Shown one piece after another: positions 35,601 to 47,500 of a stretch of 64,000 nt of DNA. The stretch is from the NCBI GenBank assembly GCA_009741485.1, contig CM019217.1, positions 37,935,757 through 37,999,756 on the forward strand, given 5' to 3'. The notes beneath the pieces are model-generated. The model was not told where the DNA came from and ran no database searches. It saw only the letters and a program-made list of their open reading frames with translations. This DNA comes from Malurus cyaneus samueli. Taxonomy: Eukaryota > Chordata > Aves > Passeriformes > Maluridae. Positions within the stretch are counted from its first letter, which is position 1. Each line of letters begins with the position of its first letter. The position numbers and the translations under genes were made by a program.

Positions 35601-38600
35601 AATTAATTAGTCTTGCTTATAAACAGAAAGGGTAACTTATTTGGGAACAAACTGTGCTAATGCTACACAGCTCTAGGCACTGAAGCTGTTAGGTGGGAAT
35701 GGCACAGAACGAACATGTGGTATTTTGTGTTACTAGCTAGCAGAAGTTTACTGTGCTGCTACACTAGAAGCCATATGGAATGGAAACAGCTGAGCAGGTC
35801 TGAGGGAAGAAATTTAAATATGAACACAAATCTAAAGTTGATGTTATACTTTGGGTATAGCGTAAAGCTTAGAGGCAGTACTAGTTTTTGTTCCTTTTAA
35901 TATTTTGTGGTTGCCAGGGTACCCAGAAAAAAATGCAAAAAAGGCTTCTTATAGAAATGGCTAAATATAATTGGATTGTTCATCCTAAGCCATATACTCA
36001 ATATTCAGATTTAGAGTCTCTCCCAGCAGTACTGGCTAAAATGTTATGATTTACAAATGGCTTATTGGAAAATCTAGACTATTGCTCCTCAGGATGGCAA
36101 AACACGAAACTGGATCTACCTTGCCCCTGAAGAGTCTTGCCTGTCAGTTGTAGCCAGCAATTACGTCTCTCTCTTTTAATGGGAATATGATCAATTCTCC
36201 CAACTGAGTAGCTGAGTTCCTGACTCACTGTAGTCTAAGCCGAAGTGACTCAGAGCCACAATTTTCTACCTCCCCACCACATTATTTGTTGGGAGAGGAA
36301 GCATATGTTCTTGACAAAATGTTCATACCATCAGCCAAAACTTAGTGGATGCATATTATTTCATTATTTGTATTGTCACCCTAATATCCAGTTACAGCAG
36401 AATGTGAATTGCTCCCAGTGTGAGGAAACTGAGTGTCCCATAAAAACCGGATCCTGAGGTTCTGACACTGAAGACTATGAGGTAGAGTGTAATAATGCAA
36501 CGTGAAAGATATGCCAGTCTTAGCAGTTACTAATGGTAAAGCAATGTATGCAGGGTTTGTGTTGCTGGTAAACATGTTTATCAAATTATTCTTCTTGCAT
36601 ATCAGAAAACTGAAACCCCACGAGGGATATCTACAAAGTAGTCATTGACTTAAAATGACTTGCTATTTGATACTTTTATTTTTATGTATCACACCTCTCT
36701 TTTTTCATGTATTGCCTCCAGTGGCAGCAGTTTTTTATACTTTTTTTTTCTTCCTTACCTGTATGAAGTATGTTGTACATAATCAGGCAAGAATTTAAGG
36801 TAAAAATTACAGATTAAGAGAACCAGAATATCCATAATGAAAAAAAAACTAACTTAAAAAAAAGAAAAAAAAGGTATGTAGATTGTCTGGTTCAGTCTAC
36901 CCCGGCTCCAGTATTCAACCAGAAATAAAACTGGATTAGATTTACTAATTCTAGGTTTACTTTCACTAGGGAAACCATTATTGGGAACAGATATTCACAT
37001 TAGCAGTCTTTTTATTGGAGTAGATTCTTACAGGAAAACTCCCAACTTCCTGGGATAATGAATTGAGATGAGCTGTGCCTCATTGTGCTTTAAATATACA
37101 TAGCTGTGTTTCCAAGTAAACCAGGCAACTTGCAATAGTATGTCTGTGGCCATTTTTCAGACTTAACTGTTACTTATGGCAAATGGTCCTACATAAATTG
37201 CACTTACAGGACCGACAAGTAATTTAAATGCAGAATAGTGTAGTGTTCCAAGCACTCATAATTTACATGATCAGAATGGATTCCCTATATTCAAAATAGA
37301 GAAGAAAAAAAGGGGTTGACTTGCAGTAAAATACTACTGCCACCATAAAATCACAGTCTACTGCTAGCTGCCAGATCTAAATAAATAGTGGTTCAAATGT
37401 TGGATTACAGTGGTATCAAGCTATCAGTTTACACTCTTTTCAAGAGCAGTTATTGCAAGGCTTGCTGAATTGATGCCTAAATAATATTAATTTCTCTTCT
37501 AAAATATTTATTTAACTTCAAGTGCTTCACAAAAAGACTAATGTGTATGTTCTCCCATACTCCTTTTTAGATGTTCACAAAACAAAGTATCCTGAAGACT
37601 CTAGGATGTCTCAGGAAATACATGTCCTGTGGTATCCTGTTCAGTTTTCTTCCAGTTATGTGACATGCCCTCACCCACTGTATTCTTTCATTTATCCTGG
37701 TGTATATAGCCTACCTTGCAGAATTGCAAGGGGAGATGGCAGGGATCCAGGACAACCTGACAGCACAAGCAGCAGTGAGGTGATGAGTCAGCAGAGGCAC
37801 TGTGTTCTTTGCGGTTTGCTGCAGCACTGCTTACGCCCAACCTTCCCAGAGGCAAGTCTTACCTTTGACCTTGAAAAGTGTCCCCAGCTCCTGCTCATCC
37901 TTATTTTGGTGAAAGTGAGGATGTGTCTTTCAATGAACCTGAAAATGTGAGGCTGCCCTACAGAAGCTAATAACCCAAGGAACAGAGGCTTAACTTGAGC
38001 ACAAGACTGGCAATTTTGTAAAGCAACTCATTAAGAACCTTCACATAAACTGAAGTGTTAAAACTATTCAAAAATAGCATAATTTCACTGCATTTGAGCC
38101 ACATTGCATTCTGTACATACCCAATGTGAAAACTGCACATAGAAAAATCCAACAGATGCTACATACACTATGATTATTTAGAATAAGACAAGATTATCCA
38201 GGGTTCAGAAATAAGATGTCTACATTGAAAGAACATCAATGTGGCCACTCGTGTATTCAGTTATTTATTTTGTCTTCATTCTTTATACTGCTATTTTAAC
38301 AAGAAGAATTTAAATGGCTCCCTCTTGTGTCAAGAAAAATGCAGTATCACATTTGGCAAAAATTAGTCCTTGAGCAGAAATTAGAACTTACACTGCACAG
38401 TCTATTTATCAATATGTTATGGTGACTGATGAGGAGATTGAACACATCTATCCCTTGCTGCTCAGGTACTCTTTGAAACTGCTTAAAAGAAGTACCTTAA
38501 ACTGTTAAATTTTACCTTTCAGATGCATATGATGAAGGGTAGACAAAAATAGCTATGGCACACAGAATAATCACTCTGTATCTTAAGAGTTGCTTGTTAA

Positions 38601-41026
38601 AGGGCTTCTATAGTGGCACCCCGCAATCTATTTCCACACTTCAGAGTAAAAACTGATGAGGCTAGACTTAACTAGGGTCTATTGAGTCTAATGTATGTAC
38701 TTAGGCTCAAAACTGCTGTTCTGAAAATACCTTATCAGCTGCCACCTGGGACTAGGTAGATCTAAACTCAAAAATACTCCTTTTATCTATCTAAAGTTAC
38801 TTTTCAGAACACAATCACCATCAGGTTCTTAATGGAACTGAGCTACCTGCTTCATATTCCAAGCCTGACAGGACAGGATGAGGTAACTGGACATTTCATT
38901 ACCTATTTTTTTGAGGTACTCATTCTGAAATTGTTTGGAAGGTACTTACAAAAAGATTGTGTTGCACTATACATACACATACATAAACATATTTTCAAAA
39001 TCCTATTTTATCTTAAATATGGCCAAACACTGGTGCTCTTAACCGATAATCTAGTGGCTAGGGTACCTGTCTGGAAAGTGTGAGAGACCAAGATTCTCAG
39101 ATGGTGAGCATTTAGTATCCTCCTCCCTGGATTATGTGGTTCTCTTGTGGGTTATTACCAAACTGCAGGCTGTTCTAGATGACAGGTGTTCTTCAAGTCT
39201 TTGATACCTTGTGTGGAGAAAAGAATAAAAAAAACTGATTGATCAATAAAGCTCATGAACTGTATCTTCAGTAGTAAAATCCCTCCAAGTTAGGCTTTAG
39301 AGACTTAGCACTAACATTAAGTCAGTGCAGGAGCATTTTTCTAGTCAGTTTGCAGTCTTTCCAGCATAATTGTCCTTTGTGAGATATTGGCATGCCGAAA
39401 ATAGAAACACGTAAACAAGTACCAAATACAATTTTAATTACTTCTGTTTAAATGCTTTAATGCAAAATATTGAAAGAGGCAAAAGTCAATCTCTTTAAAC
39501 GTGGCAAACTTTGAAAAGCTTCTGTTTTCTTCTTGACCCAAAGTAAAACTAGATGCTTTCATGCTGACCTTATTTACTTGTTTTGCAGCAGAAGACTAAC
39601 GTAGCAGAATACACACTTGAGACACCAGGCCAAGTTATGAGACAGGCTTGAGCTATTCTTCCCATGTCACTTCTGCATTTGCCTTATAACTGTAATTGTG
39701 GAATTCAAAATGATTATGTTCAGGGTTCCTTTCAGTAAGCACTGAGAGAAGAAAATGAGGGCATAAAAACCTGCAAAGCCATAGATTTGGGGTGAGATTA
39801 TTTAATCCCTGTAAGAGGGGAAAAAGCTCATCCTGAAATTATTATGGGCAACCGAACTTGGCATTTGTTAGCTTTAATACTGAAATGGGACCTGTTGGGG
39901 CCTTTGGTGTCACTGAATCAATTTGCTGCATGAGGCTGGAATTCAGGTAAACTAAGGTAAGGTATATTACAGATACTTGGGATGAGGGTGGAAGAGGTAT
40001 ATTTTTATTTCAAAGTAAGTGGGAACACTTTTCATAAAGCTACTCAGGAAAACGGCATTCCTTTGGGTGACATTTAGCTTCCGCTATGGCTAAGATTTTG
40101 TATACCAGAAATTATGAGTGAGACTCATTAGAAAGCACTTCTCAAAGAAACCTCAAGCCAGTACTCTTGACACTTTTTGTGAAAGAAAATTAGGTTTGTG
40201 GTTTCTTAGTAAGCTTTTGTGCCTCATTCCTGCTTAACCTCAGGTGATGAATGGAAGCCCAATCCTTAAACAAGGTTTGGACTTGAAATTTAATATTGCT
40301 CCCTTGTGTGTACATAAACAATAGGTATCCTGATTTAAACAATAATTTTGCCATCAGAGGGAGGAGACTTTGATGCAGACTTTGTTCGGTGCCTACATGA
40401 CAGCAAACCTCGCTGATTTATGTACAGGCGGTACCATCATCAGTCAGGATCAAGTTTCCTGTGACTTGTGTGTAACTCTTAACGGAGAATGCTGTAGCCT
40501 GACTTTACATGAAGCTTTTGACAAGCCACCTGTTTCTCAGGTAGCTGAAATATGCAGTTTATTCCTAGACCTAAGCTAAGAATCTATACCACAGCAAATA
40601 TTTACAGCCTTAATAGACTGCAAGATAAAAAGATCTCATTTATTTATGCCATACAGGCATCTTTCTTTCTGATAGGCAGTATGAGTTCACCAGTTCCTGT
40701 AGCATAGCTACATAGTGTTTCTTTAAATAAACCCACCGTGATCTCACTTACTGAAACATAAAAGTGAAGGTTTATATATAACCAGCTTCCCACCGCCGCC
40801 TCCTGTGCCAATGGTTTTCCAGGCCCTCTCCTATGCGAAGCACTCGCGCAGTGTGAGCGGATGTTGCATAATGTGATTATGGGCTGCTCCAAACTGTGGA
40901 ACGTGTCCCATTTGCGGCATGTTACACACGGCTGCCTCGATTCTTTCACTGGAACAGAAGCTGTGATACTGCTTTTATATTCCTGGCAGCTGTCAAATGC
41001 TAAAGCGGAAGATTAGGGGATTGAGG

Positions 41027-41027
<1 letters not shown>
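32671..41027. other. Intergenic, no gene seen
   Basis: About 8.4 kb upstream of HPF1 with no recognised exon or transposon. The longest open frame (37522-37950, 142 codons) has no domain and no splice context. Several T-rich patches occur near 34,640-34,710 and 36,740. A divergent non-coding transcript from the HPF1 promoter would lie here on the - strand, but nothing in the sequence proves one. Confidence 0.6.

Positions 41028-41059
<32 letters not shown>
41028..41059. repeat. T32 homopolymer
   Basis: An uninterrupted run of T about 200 bases upstream of the HPF1 CpG island. It is either a simple repeat or the poly-A of an inverted retrocopy. No retrocopy body was recognised beside it. Confidence 0.9.
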
Positions 41060-41377
41060 CTCAGTACAGAAAACCTATCGGTTCCTCTCTTATGCTTTTA
41101 GTTCTGAAGGGGGAGATTACATTTCAGGTTATGTCTTCCTCTGTCTGATTCCTGTACATCACCCTACCTCATATTACAGGAATTTGCACGTATATGTAAC
41201 TAGAATTTTTTTTTAAGTCACCGTCTAAAGTGTATCTAGGCGGTGTATCTACCGCTGAGGGAACATGGCGGTGAGCTCCCGACTTGTCTCCAGCACCAGC
41301 CGCAGTCGCCATCACGGGTTTGCTGCGCTCCTTCTCGTGCCCTGTCGCTGCCCCCCGGGTCGCCGCTGTGCCGGGAG

Positions 41378-41407
41378 GTGTCACGCCCGGGGGTGTCACA
41401 CCCGGGG
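41378..41407. repeat. 15-bp tandem duplication in the HPF1 promoter
   Basis: GTGTCACGCCCGGGG is followed directly by GTGTCACACCCGGGG, one substitution apart (a CpG in the first copy). It sits about 150 bases upstream of the start codon. Confidence 0.9.
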
Positions 41408-41542
41408 GGTTCCGGCGCTCCCCGCCCCTCACTCCGGTGCCCCCGCTGCCGCCGGGCCGGCTCCGGGGCTGAGGCGGCGCTGCGCAGGCGCGGCGCGGCG
41501 CTGTGTCGCGGCGGGCGCGCGGGATGCGGGCGCGGGAGGCGC

Positions 41543-41599
41543 ATGGCAGGTGGCGGGAAGCGGAGGCCGCGCGGCGCGGCGGGACCGGCCGGAGAGCAG
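41543..41599 (+). CDS. HPF1: HPF1 coding exon 1 (residues 1-19)
   Basis: Encodes the basic start MAGGGKRRP and ends at CAG followed by donor GTGGGG, phase 0. The start codon context is weak (C at -3, G at +4). Confidence 0.9.
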
Positions 41600-44500
41600 G
41601 TGGGGCGGGGACAGCCCTGAGGGCGCCCGGGGAGGCGGGAGAGCCACTTCCGAGCGCCGCGGGTGCCTTGTGGTGTCTGTTGGTCCTCTGTCTCCTTGCC
41701 CCTCGTTCTGGTTTGCTCCGTGGCTTTGGGAAAGTCGCAGGGCCCCGCGTTCTCCTGCGCGGGAGCCGCTCCTCCACCTGGGCATTTCCCGGGGACCGCC
41801 CGGTGCGCTGTGCCCAGCGGCCGCCGCATCATCCCGGCGGGACCGGGCTGGGAACGGGGACACTCGCCGTGTCCCAGTTTATCAGGAGGTGGCACTGCCT
41901 GAGGGGTGAAGTGTCACCCCCCGCATTGTCCGCTTCTGAGAACAGGAAAAAAACTTGTTGCTTTCCCCCCCCCTCCTTTTTTTTATTTTTAAATATGGGG
42001 GAGTAACGATTAGTACCAATTCGTGGAGACTTATTTGGGAATGGGGTAGCTGAGGCTATCTTTCAGGGTCATTTCCTAGCCTGCTTCAGTTTTCGTCTTT
42101 ACGTAAATCATTTTTAAAAACAACTTCAGTGTAAATTGCCTTTAAAATGCTGCACTGAAAACTGCAGTGGTCATGATGTTGAATGACACAGTAGTTTAGA
42201 TAGTAGAGACTAGAGCATTTTTGTTGCGTTATTTAATCAGACTTGACAAAATAGTGTCCCTACTGTCTGTAAAACACAAACGTAAGTATGCAGTCTGCAG
42301 TATGATGGGAAATGGTAATTTTAAAACAATGTAGAATTACATTAAACATTGGGATTGTTTTGCTCCTTCGCTTGATTAACTAATATTGACCCATTAATAT
42401 CAAAGTAGCAGTTTGGTACTTCAGACACGTTTAGCACATGTCAGACTGCCCTTTTAATGGATTCTGTCCAAAACATGTTTTAGTCTGTATATATGCTGCT
42501 TTAACTAACAAAAATGCCCTAAAGAACTTAATAATTGTTCCTCCGTTAATATAAAAGCTTTGTAGCATCCTTTGGTAGAGGTGACAGAAAACAACTAGAT
42601 TAACTCTTGTTTTGGGATGATTTTTCTTTCTTTAATCTACAGAGTGAAAAAAATGGAGCTGTCAAGAAGAGAAGATCAAATCAGACAGATATTCCAGATA
42701 GTCTTTGCCAAGAAGCAGAAACATGCTATCGGCTTAGACTGCCTGAGGACTTCTACCAGTTTTGGAAGTTTTGTGAGGAACTAGATCCTGAGAAACCAAA
42801 TGGTGAGGTTTTAAATTTTGGCTCTTTTAACTTCCACTCCCAAAAGCAGCCTGAAGGCAGGTAAACTGGGGGTGGTCAGGTGTACTCTAGTGAAGCTTCA
42901 GTTTTTCAATTGCGATAGTGTAAATTAAAATGCTGGATAGAATCACCAAGATGTACACTTCAAGCTTTCTAAAATGTGACTACTTCAGTTGTACGAAGGG
43001 ACTAAATGTGGTCTAAATCTTCCTTTCTTGAAGGTTCATTTAAAATGTTTAGTATGGAATTCATGTTTCCTCATATCGTGGTTTAATCCCAGCCAACAAC
43101 TAAGCACCACAAAGGCACTTGCTCACTCTGCCTTGGTGAGATGGGAGAGAATCAGAAGGATGAAAGTGAGAAAATGTGTGGGTTGAGCTAAATGCAGTTT
43201 AATAGGGAAAGTAAAGGCCATGTGCCTAAGCAAAGCAAAACAAGGGATTAATTCATCACTTCCTATTGGCAGGCAGGTGTTCAGCCATCTTCAAGAAAGC
43301 AGGGCTTTGTCATGCTGAGCATGATGCCATGTGGTATGGAATATCCCTTTTGGTCAGTTGGGATCAGCTGTCCCAGCTGTATGCTCTCTCAGCTTCTTGT
43401 GCACCTACAATCTCCTCACTGGTGGGATGAGATGAAGACTTTAATTCAGTGCAAGCACTACTAAATCTGTATTTCAGCCTCCTCAGGTTTATTATATAAC
43501 AGAATGTGGCATCTCTGTGTGCTTTAGAAATGACAGTATCTTTCAGTGTCACAGAATGGTTTGGGTTGGAAGGAACCTTTAAAGGTCATCTAGTCCAACC
43601 CCCTACAATGAGCAGGGACATCTTCAATAGGACCAGGTTGTTCAGAGCTCTGTCCAACCCAGCCTTAAATGTTTCTAGGGATAGGTCATCCACCATGTCT
43701 CTAGGCAGCCTGTTCCAGAGTTTTACCACCCACATTGGAAGACATTTCTTATATCTAGTCTGAATCTACCCTTTTGTAGTTAAAATCCATTACCCCTTGT
43801 CCTCTTGTGCTAGGCCCTGCTAAAATGTTTGTCCCTACCTTCAATACCTAAAGTACTGAAAGGCTGCAATAAAGTCCCTGGGGCCTTTTCTTTTCCAGAC
43901 TGAGCAACCCCCGCCCTCTCAGCCCATCTTCACAGGACAACTGCTCTGATCATCTTCATGACCTTGCTCTGGACCCACTCCAACAATTCCACATCCTCCT
44001 GTGCTGGGGAGCCCAGAGCTGCATACAGTGCTCCGGGGGGGGTCTCACCAGAGTGGAACAGAGAAACAGAATCCCCTTCTTCACCCTGCTGCTCACGCTG
44101 CTTTGGATGCAGCCCAGGACATGACTGGCTTTCTGGGGTGCAAGTGCCCGTGGCCAAGTCATGTCCAGCCTCATACCCCAGCAGCCCTAAGTCCTGGGCA
44201 GGGCTGCTCTTAATCTGTTCATCCCCAGCCTGTGTTAACACCAGGGGTTGCCCTGACATAGGTGCATCATCTTCCACTTGGTCTTTTTAACCTTGTGAGA
44301 GTCCCATAGGTCCAATTCTCAAGCCTGTCCCTCGGGATGGTATTCTATCCTTCAAGAGTGTCATCTGCATCCCTCAGCTTTGTGTCATCTGCAAATTTGC
44401 TGAGGTTCACTGAACTAGTCTTGTGTAATTGATAAAGATTAATATTAAACAATAGTGGTCCCAGTACAGAGCCCTGAGGGACACAGCTCATCACTGATCT

Positions 44501-47500
44501 CCATCCAGACATTAGACTGTTGATGGCTACTTCTTATGAGAAGTGTAATAACTCCTGGATAAAAGCTGTCGGGAAAACAATGCCTTAGCTTTCCTTGTCT
44601 GCTAAACAAAGTGTTTGACTGAATTTATGGAAACTTTTGAAACCTGAGCAACACAAGAACTTCATGATCTAGCTGTGCACCTGAGTGTAAATAATTCCTG
44701 GCTTGCTTTTCAGATGCACTTGTGTCAAGTGTTGGACTTAAGCTGGTTGGACCATATGATATTCTTGCTGGAAAACACAAAAAAGCTAAATCAACAGATG
44801 TGAACTTCAGTCTTCATTGGAGATTCTTCTATGATCCCCCAGAATTTCAGACTATACTTATTGGGGATAGCAGAACACAGTATCACATGGGATATTTCAG
44901 GTATTTTTTTTCTTGTTTCCTGTTGCTCCACTACAACTACACATAGCTTTTGTCCTCTTTTGTTTCCATGAAACCTGATTTGAAGGTTGTGTGCTATCAC
45001 CAAACAAGAATCTTTCTTTTTTTAGTAGAATATTAGCATATAGCTTGCTATCTTTTTATTAAAAAAGGTCATGAGAATGGGGGTTGAAGATTAAATATAA
45101 ATATTTATTAAACTGCCTCCTCCAGCCATCCAGAGCACCTTCACTTACTGATCTTTAACTTTTGACATGATACCAGGAAGAAAATCAAATGAACAAAAGG
45201 GAAAGCTTATTCTCTCTGCCAATACGGATATGAGCTCTTTTCAAGGCTTGCTGTAAGATTTTAGAGCTCTAGATCTAGGGGTATGTCTTGGTAGGTTTCT
45301 GAAGGAGATGGCAGCATGGTGAGGAGCCAAATTTAGTTTTACTTAGAAATAGGAGAAATGGACACAGCTTGGCTATTTTGTGTGTACTTTTTCATCAACA
45401 GGGATGTGCCAGATGAGCTCCCAGTGTGGGTTGGTGCAAATGAAGCTAAGAAGGGTTGTGTGATTTCACAAGTTGGTGATAATATCTTTGCTGCAGTCAA
45501 GTAAGGTTCATATTTCTATTTATAAATAGAATAGAGAGAAATTGTTATTGGGAGGTGTGATGTGGAATAATTAAGCTAACTTATTATATGTCTTCCTTCA
45601 GAAGCCCTCACTTATTTTCTGCCCCTGCTGACAAGTTTTAAAATTCTCTCAAAAGCTTTTGTAGGCTTTTTGACAGTATTTTCCTTTCAGAAGTAAATTA
45701 GCTAAGTGTTAATTGTGACATTCTTTAAATATGTTGGTAGTTACAGGCTCTGCATTTGAAAAAAATATCCTCTGGGTCTGTTAAAATACTTTAGAAGTAA
45801 AGAAAGGGCATCTCAAACAGTGGTTAAGGAAATCTGGGTATCATAGTAGATGAGCAGCATCTGCCTCATGTTTTTGCCTACATAAAAATACATTATTTTT
45901 GTATCTAATTAATATCTACAGGAAGTACCATTTCTGACCTGTGGCAGGATAACAGTTACGTGGATATTTAGTTCAGTATGATTCATGGAGCTCTACATGC
46001 TCCTGTGCCAGGAATGTAAACAACTGATCTCACCCCTGCTGGTTAAAAATGGAAAGCTCCCTAAGGACAGACACATGTCAGTCAGTGAAAGCAGACTGAA
46101 GATGGCCTCTGCAAAAGAACCCTTGTGCAGTTTACTTTTGAAAGTACCATAGGGAAACTCATAAATGTGTATTTGTGTGCATGACTTGGATAACAAATGG
46201 TGTAAATGGCACTGAAGCAGCAAACTGAATTCTTAAGATAGAAAGATGAACAGTTACTGAGGGTTGGAGAACTTTCAGCACCCGCAGATTGCATAAACTA
46301 GATTGTAGTGCAGCTAGAGATAAGAAGAGCCCAGGTACTGGCTGTGCCAAACTATTTTCTTTCCTCTTGTTAAGAGGCTTGCATTTTCAAGTCTCTGTAT
46401 AAATAAACACAGGACTGCTAATCTTCATTGTAAGATCTGGAGGTTTAGCATTTAAAAGGCTATTAACTTGTTTGTCTTTCTCTTAAGTTCTTTAAGACAT
46501 GTTTCTTCTGTTTGCAGATTATTTATGTCAAAAAAACTTAAGGAAGTGACTGATAAAAAGAAAAATGCTGTTTTGAAGGACATAGATGAAAAGCTAACAA
46601 GAACAGCGAAAGAACTGGGTTATTCTCTGGAACAAAAAACACTGAAGATGAAACAGAGAGATAAGCAAGTATGACTTTCCTCATCCACTGGAGAGAACTA
46701 AGTTCTGTTAAATCTTTTTCACTTACTTCCTGTTTGTGTTTTTTCATCTTTTTGGTCAGTAAGGGTGCTTCATTTAGGAATCTCCAGAGGTAATCAGCTC
46801 TCTATAAAACTTCAAGAGAGGGAAGATTACTATAAGTGTGTTCCAAGTAATAAAATGAAATAAAAACATTTTACTCTCATAATTCATAGCTTGACATTCA
46901 ATTCAAAACAAAAAGAACAAACCACCACCAAAAAAATGCAATAAACCCAGTAGTCTGAAAACTAAAACAAATGGAGGGCATGGAGAAAACTGCTTTAAAA
47001 GGAAGATTTTTTTTAAACAGTTGGGTTGAATATATTAGAAACAGGACCATTAAGGATGATGTGGATAATAATAGAGGTTTTTTGCATACCTATCAAAAAT
47101 CATTATGGTAGGAGGTTACTAAACAAATGTGGTACAGTTACACAAGTGACTGCAAAGGTTTCTAGATTTTAGAACTTGACTGGAGTTAAACTTCTATACT
47201 TGAAAGTAACTGCAATATAATTTGAAACCAAGTTGATGTCCTGGAGCCAGGTATTAGGTTTGACCTCCAGCAGTCAGGTATTAGCGTTCAGTGAGGTGAG
47301 TGATTTTTACGTCACAGTACTGTCTGACGGTGCTATATTCCATTTCCTATCTCTTTATTCAGGTGGTGACCAAAGCATTTCATGGAGCAGGCCTAGTTGT
47401 TCCTGTAGACAAAAATGATGTTGGATACAGAGAACTTCCTGAAACAAATGGTAAATATCTTGTTTACTGTATCCTTGTGCTTTTTTTTAAGTAAACAACC

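Larger units (their letters stand above)
41230..41900 (+). promoter_or_regulatory. HPF1: CpG island and TATA-less promoter of HPF1
   Basis: CpG density jumps from near absence to dozens within 700 bases, centred on the first coding exon. No TATA box is seen. A perfect NRF1-like core, TGCGCAGGCGC, lies at 41481-41491, 52 bases before the start codon, a common arrangement for housekeeping genes. A 15-bp unit (GTGTCACGCCCGGGG) is tandemly duplicated with one change at 41378-41407. The transcription start is inferred, not shown, to lie around 41,400-41,520. Overlapping long open frames on both strands here come from the lack of AT-rich stop codons. Confidence 0.8.
41524..42647 (+). promoter_or_regulatory. 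Possible spliced upstream ORF overlapping HPF1 start
   Basis: An ATG at 41524 is 19 bases before the HPF1 ATG and out of frame with it. Read through the exon 1-exon 2 junction (41599 to 42643) it gives 26 codons and stops at TGA 42645-42647, the first bases of exon 2. It matters only if transcription starts upstream of 41524. The peptide is arginine- and alanine-rich and not recognised. Confidence 0.35.

Noticed and set aside
37522..37950. 142-codon open frame on the + strand
   Set aside because: No domain, no biased codon pattern, no convincing splice sites; length is within chance for this much intergenic DNA.
41169..42006. Several 125-219 codon open frames on both strands in the CpG island
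   Set aside because: They overlap one another in all frames, are rich in Arg, Pro, Ala and Gly, and result from high GC content. Only the 19-codon HPF1 exon 1 has family support.
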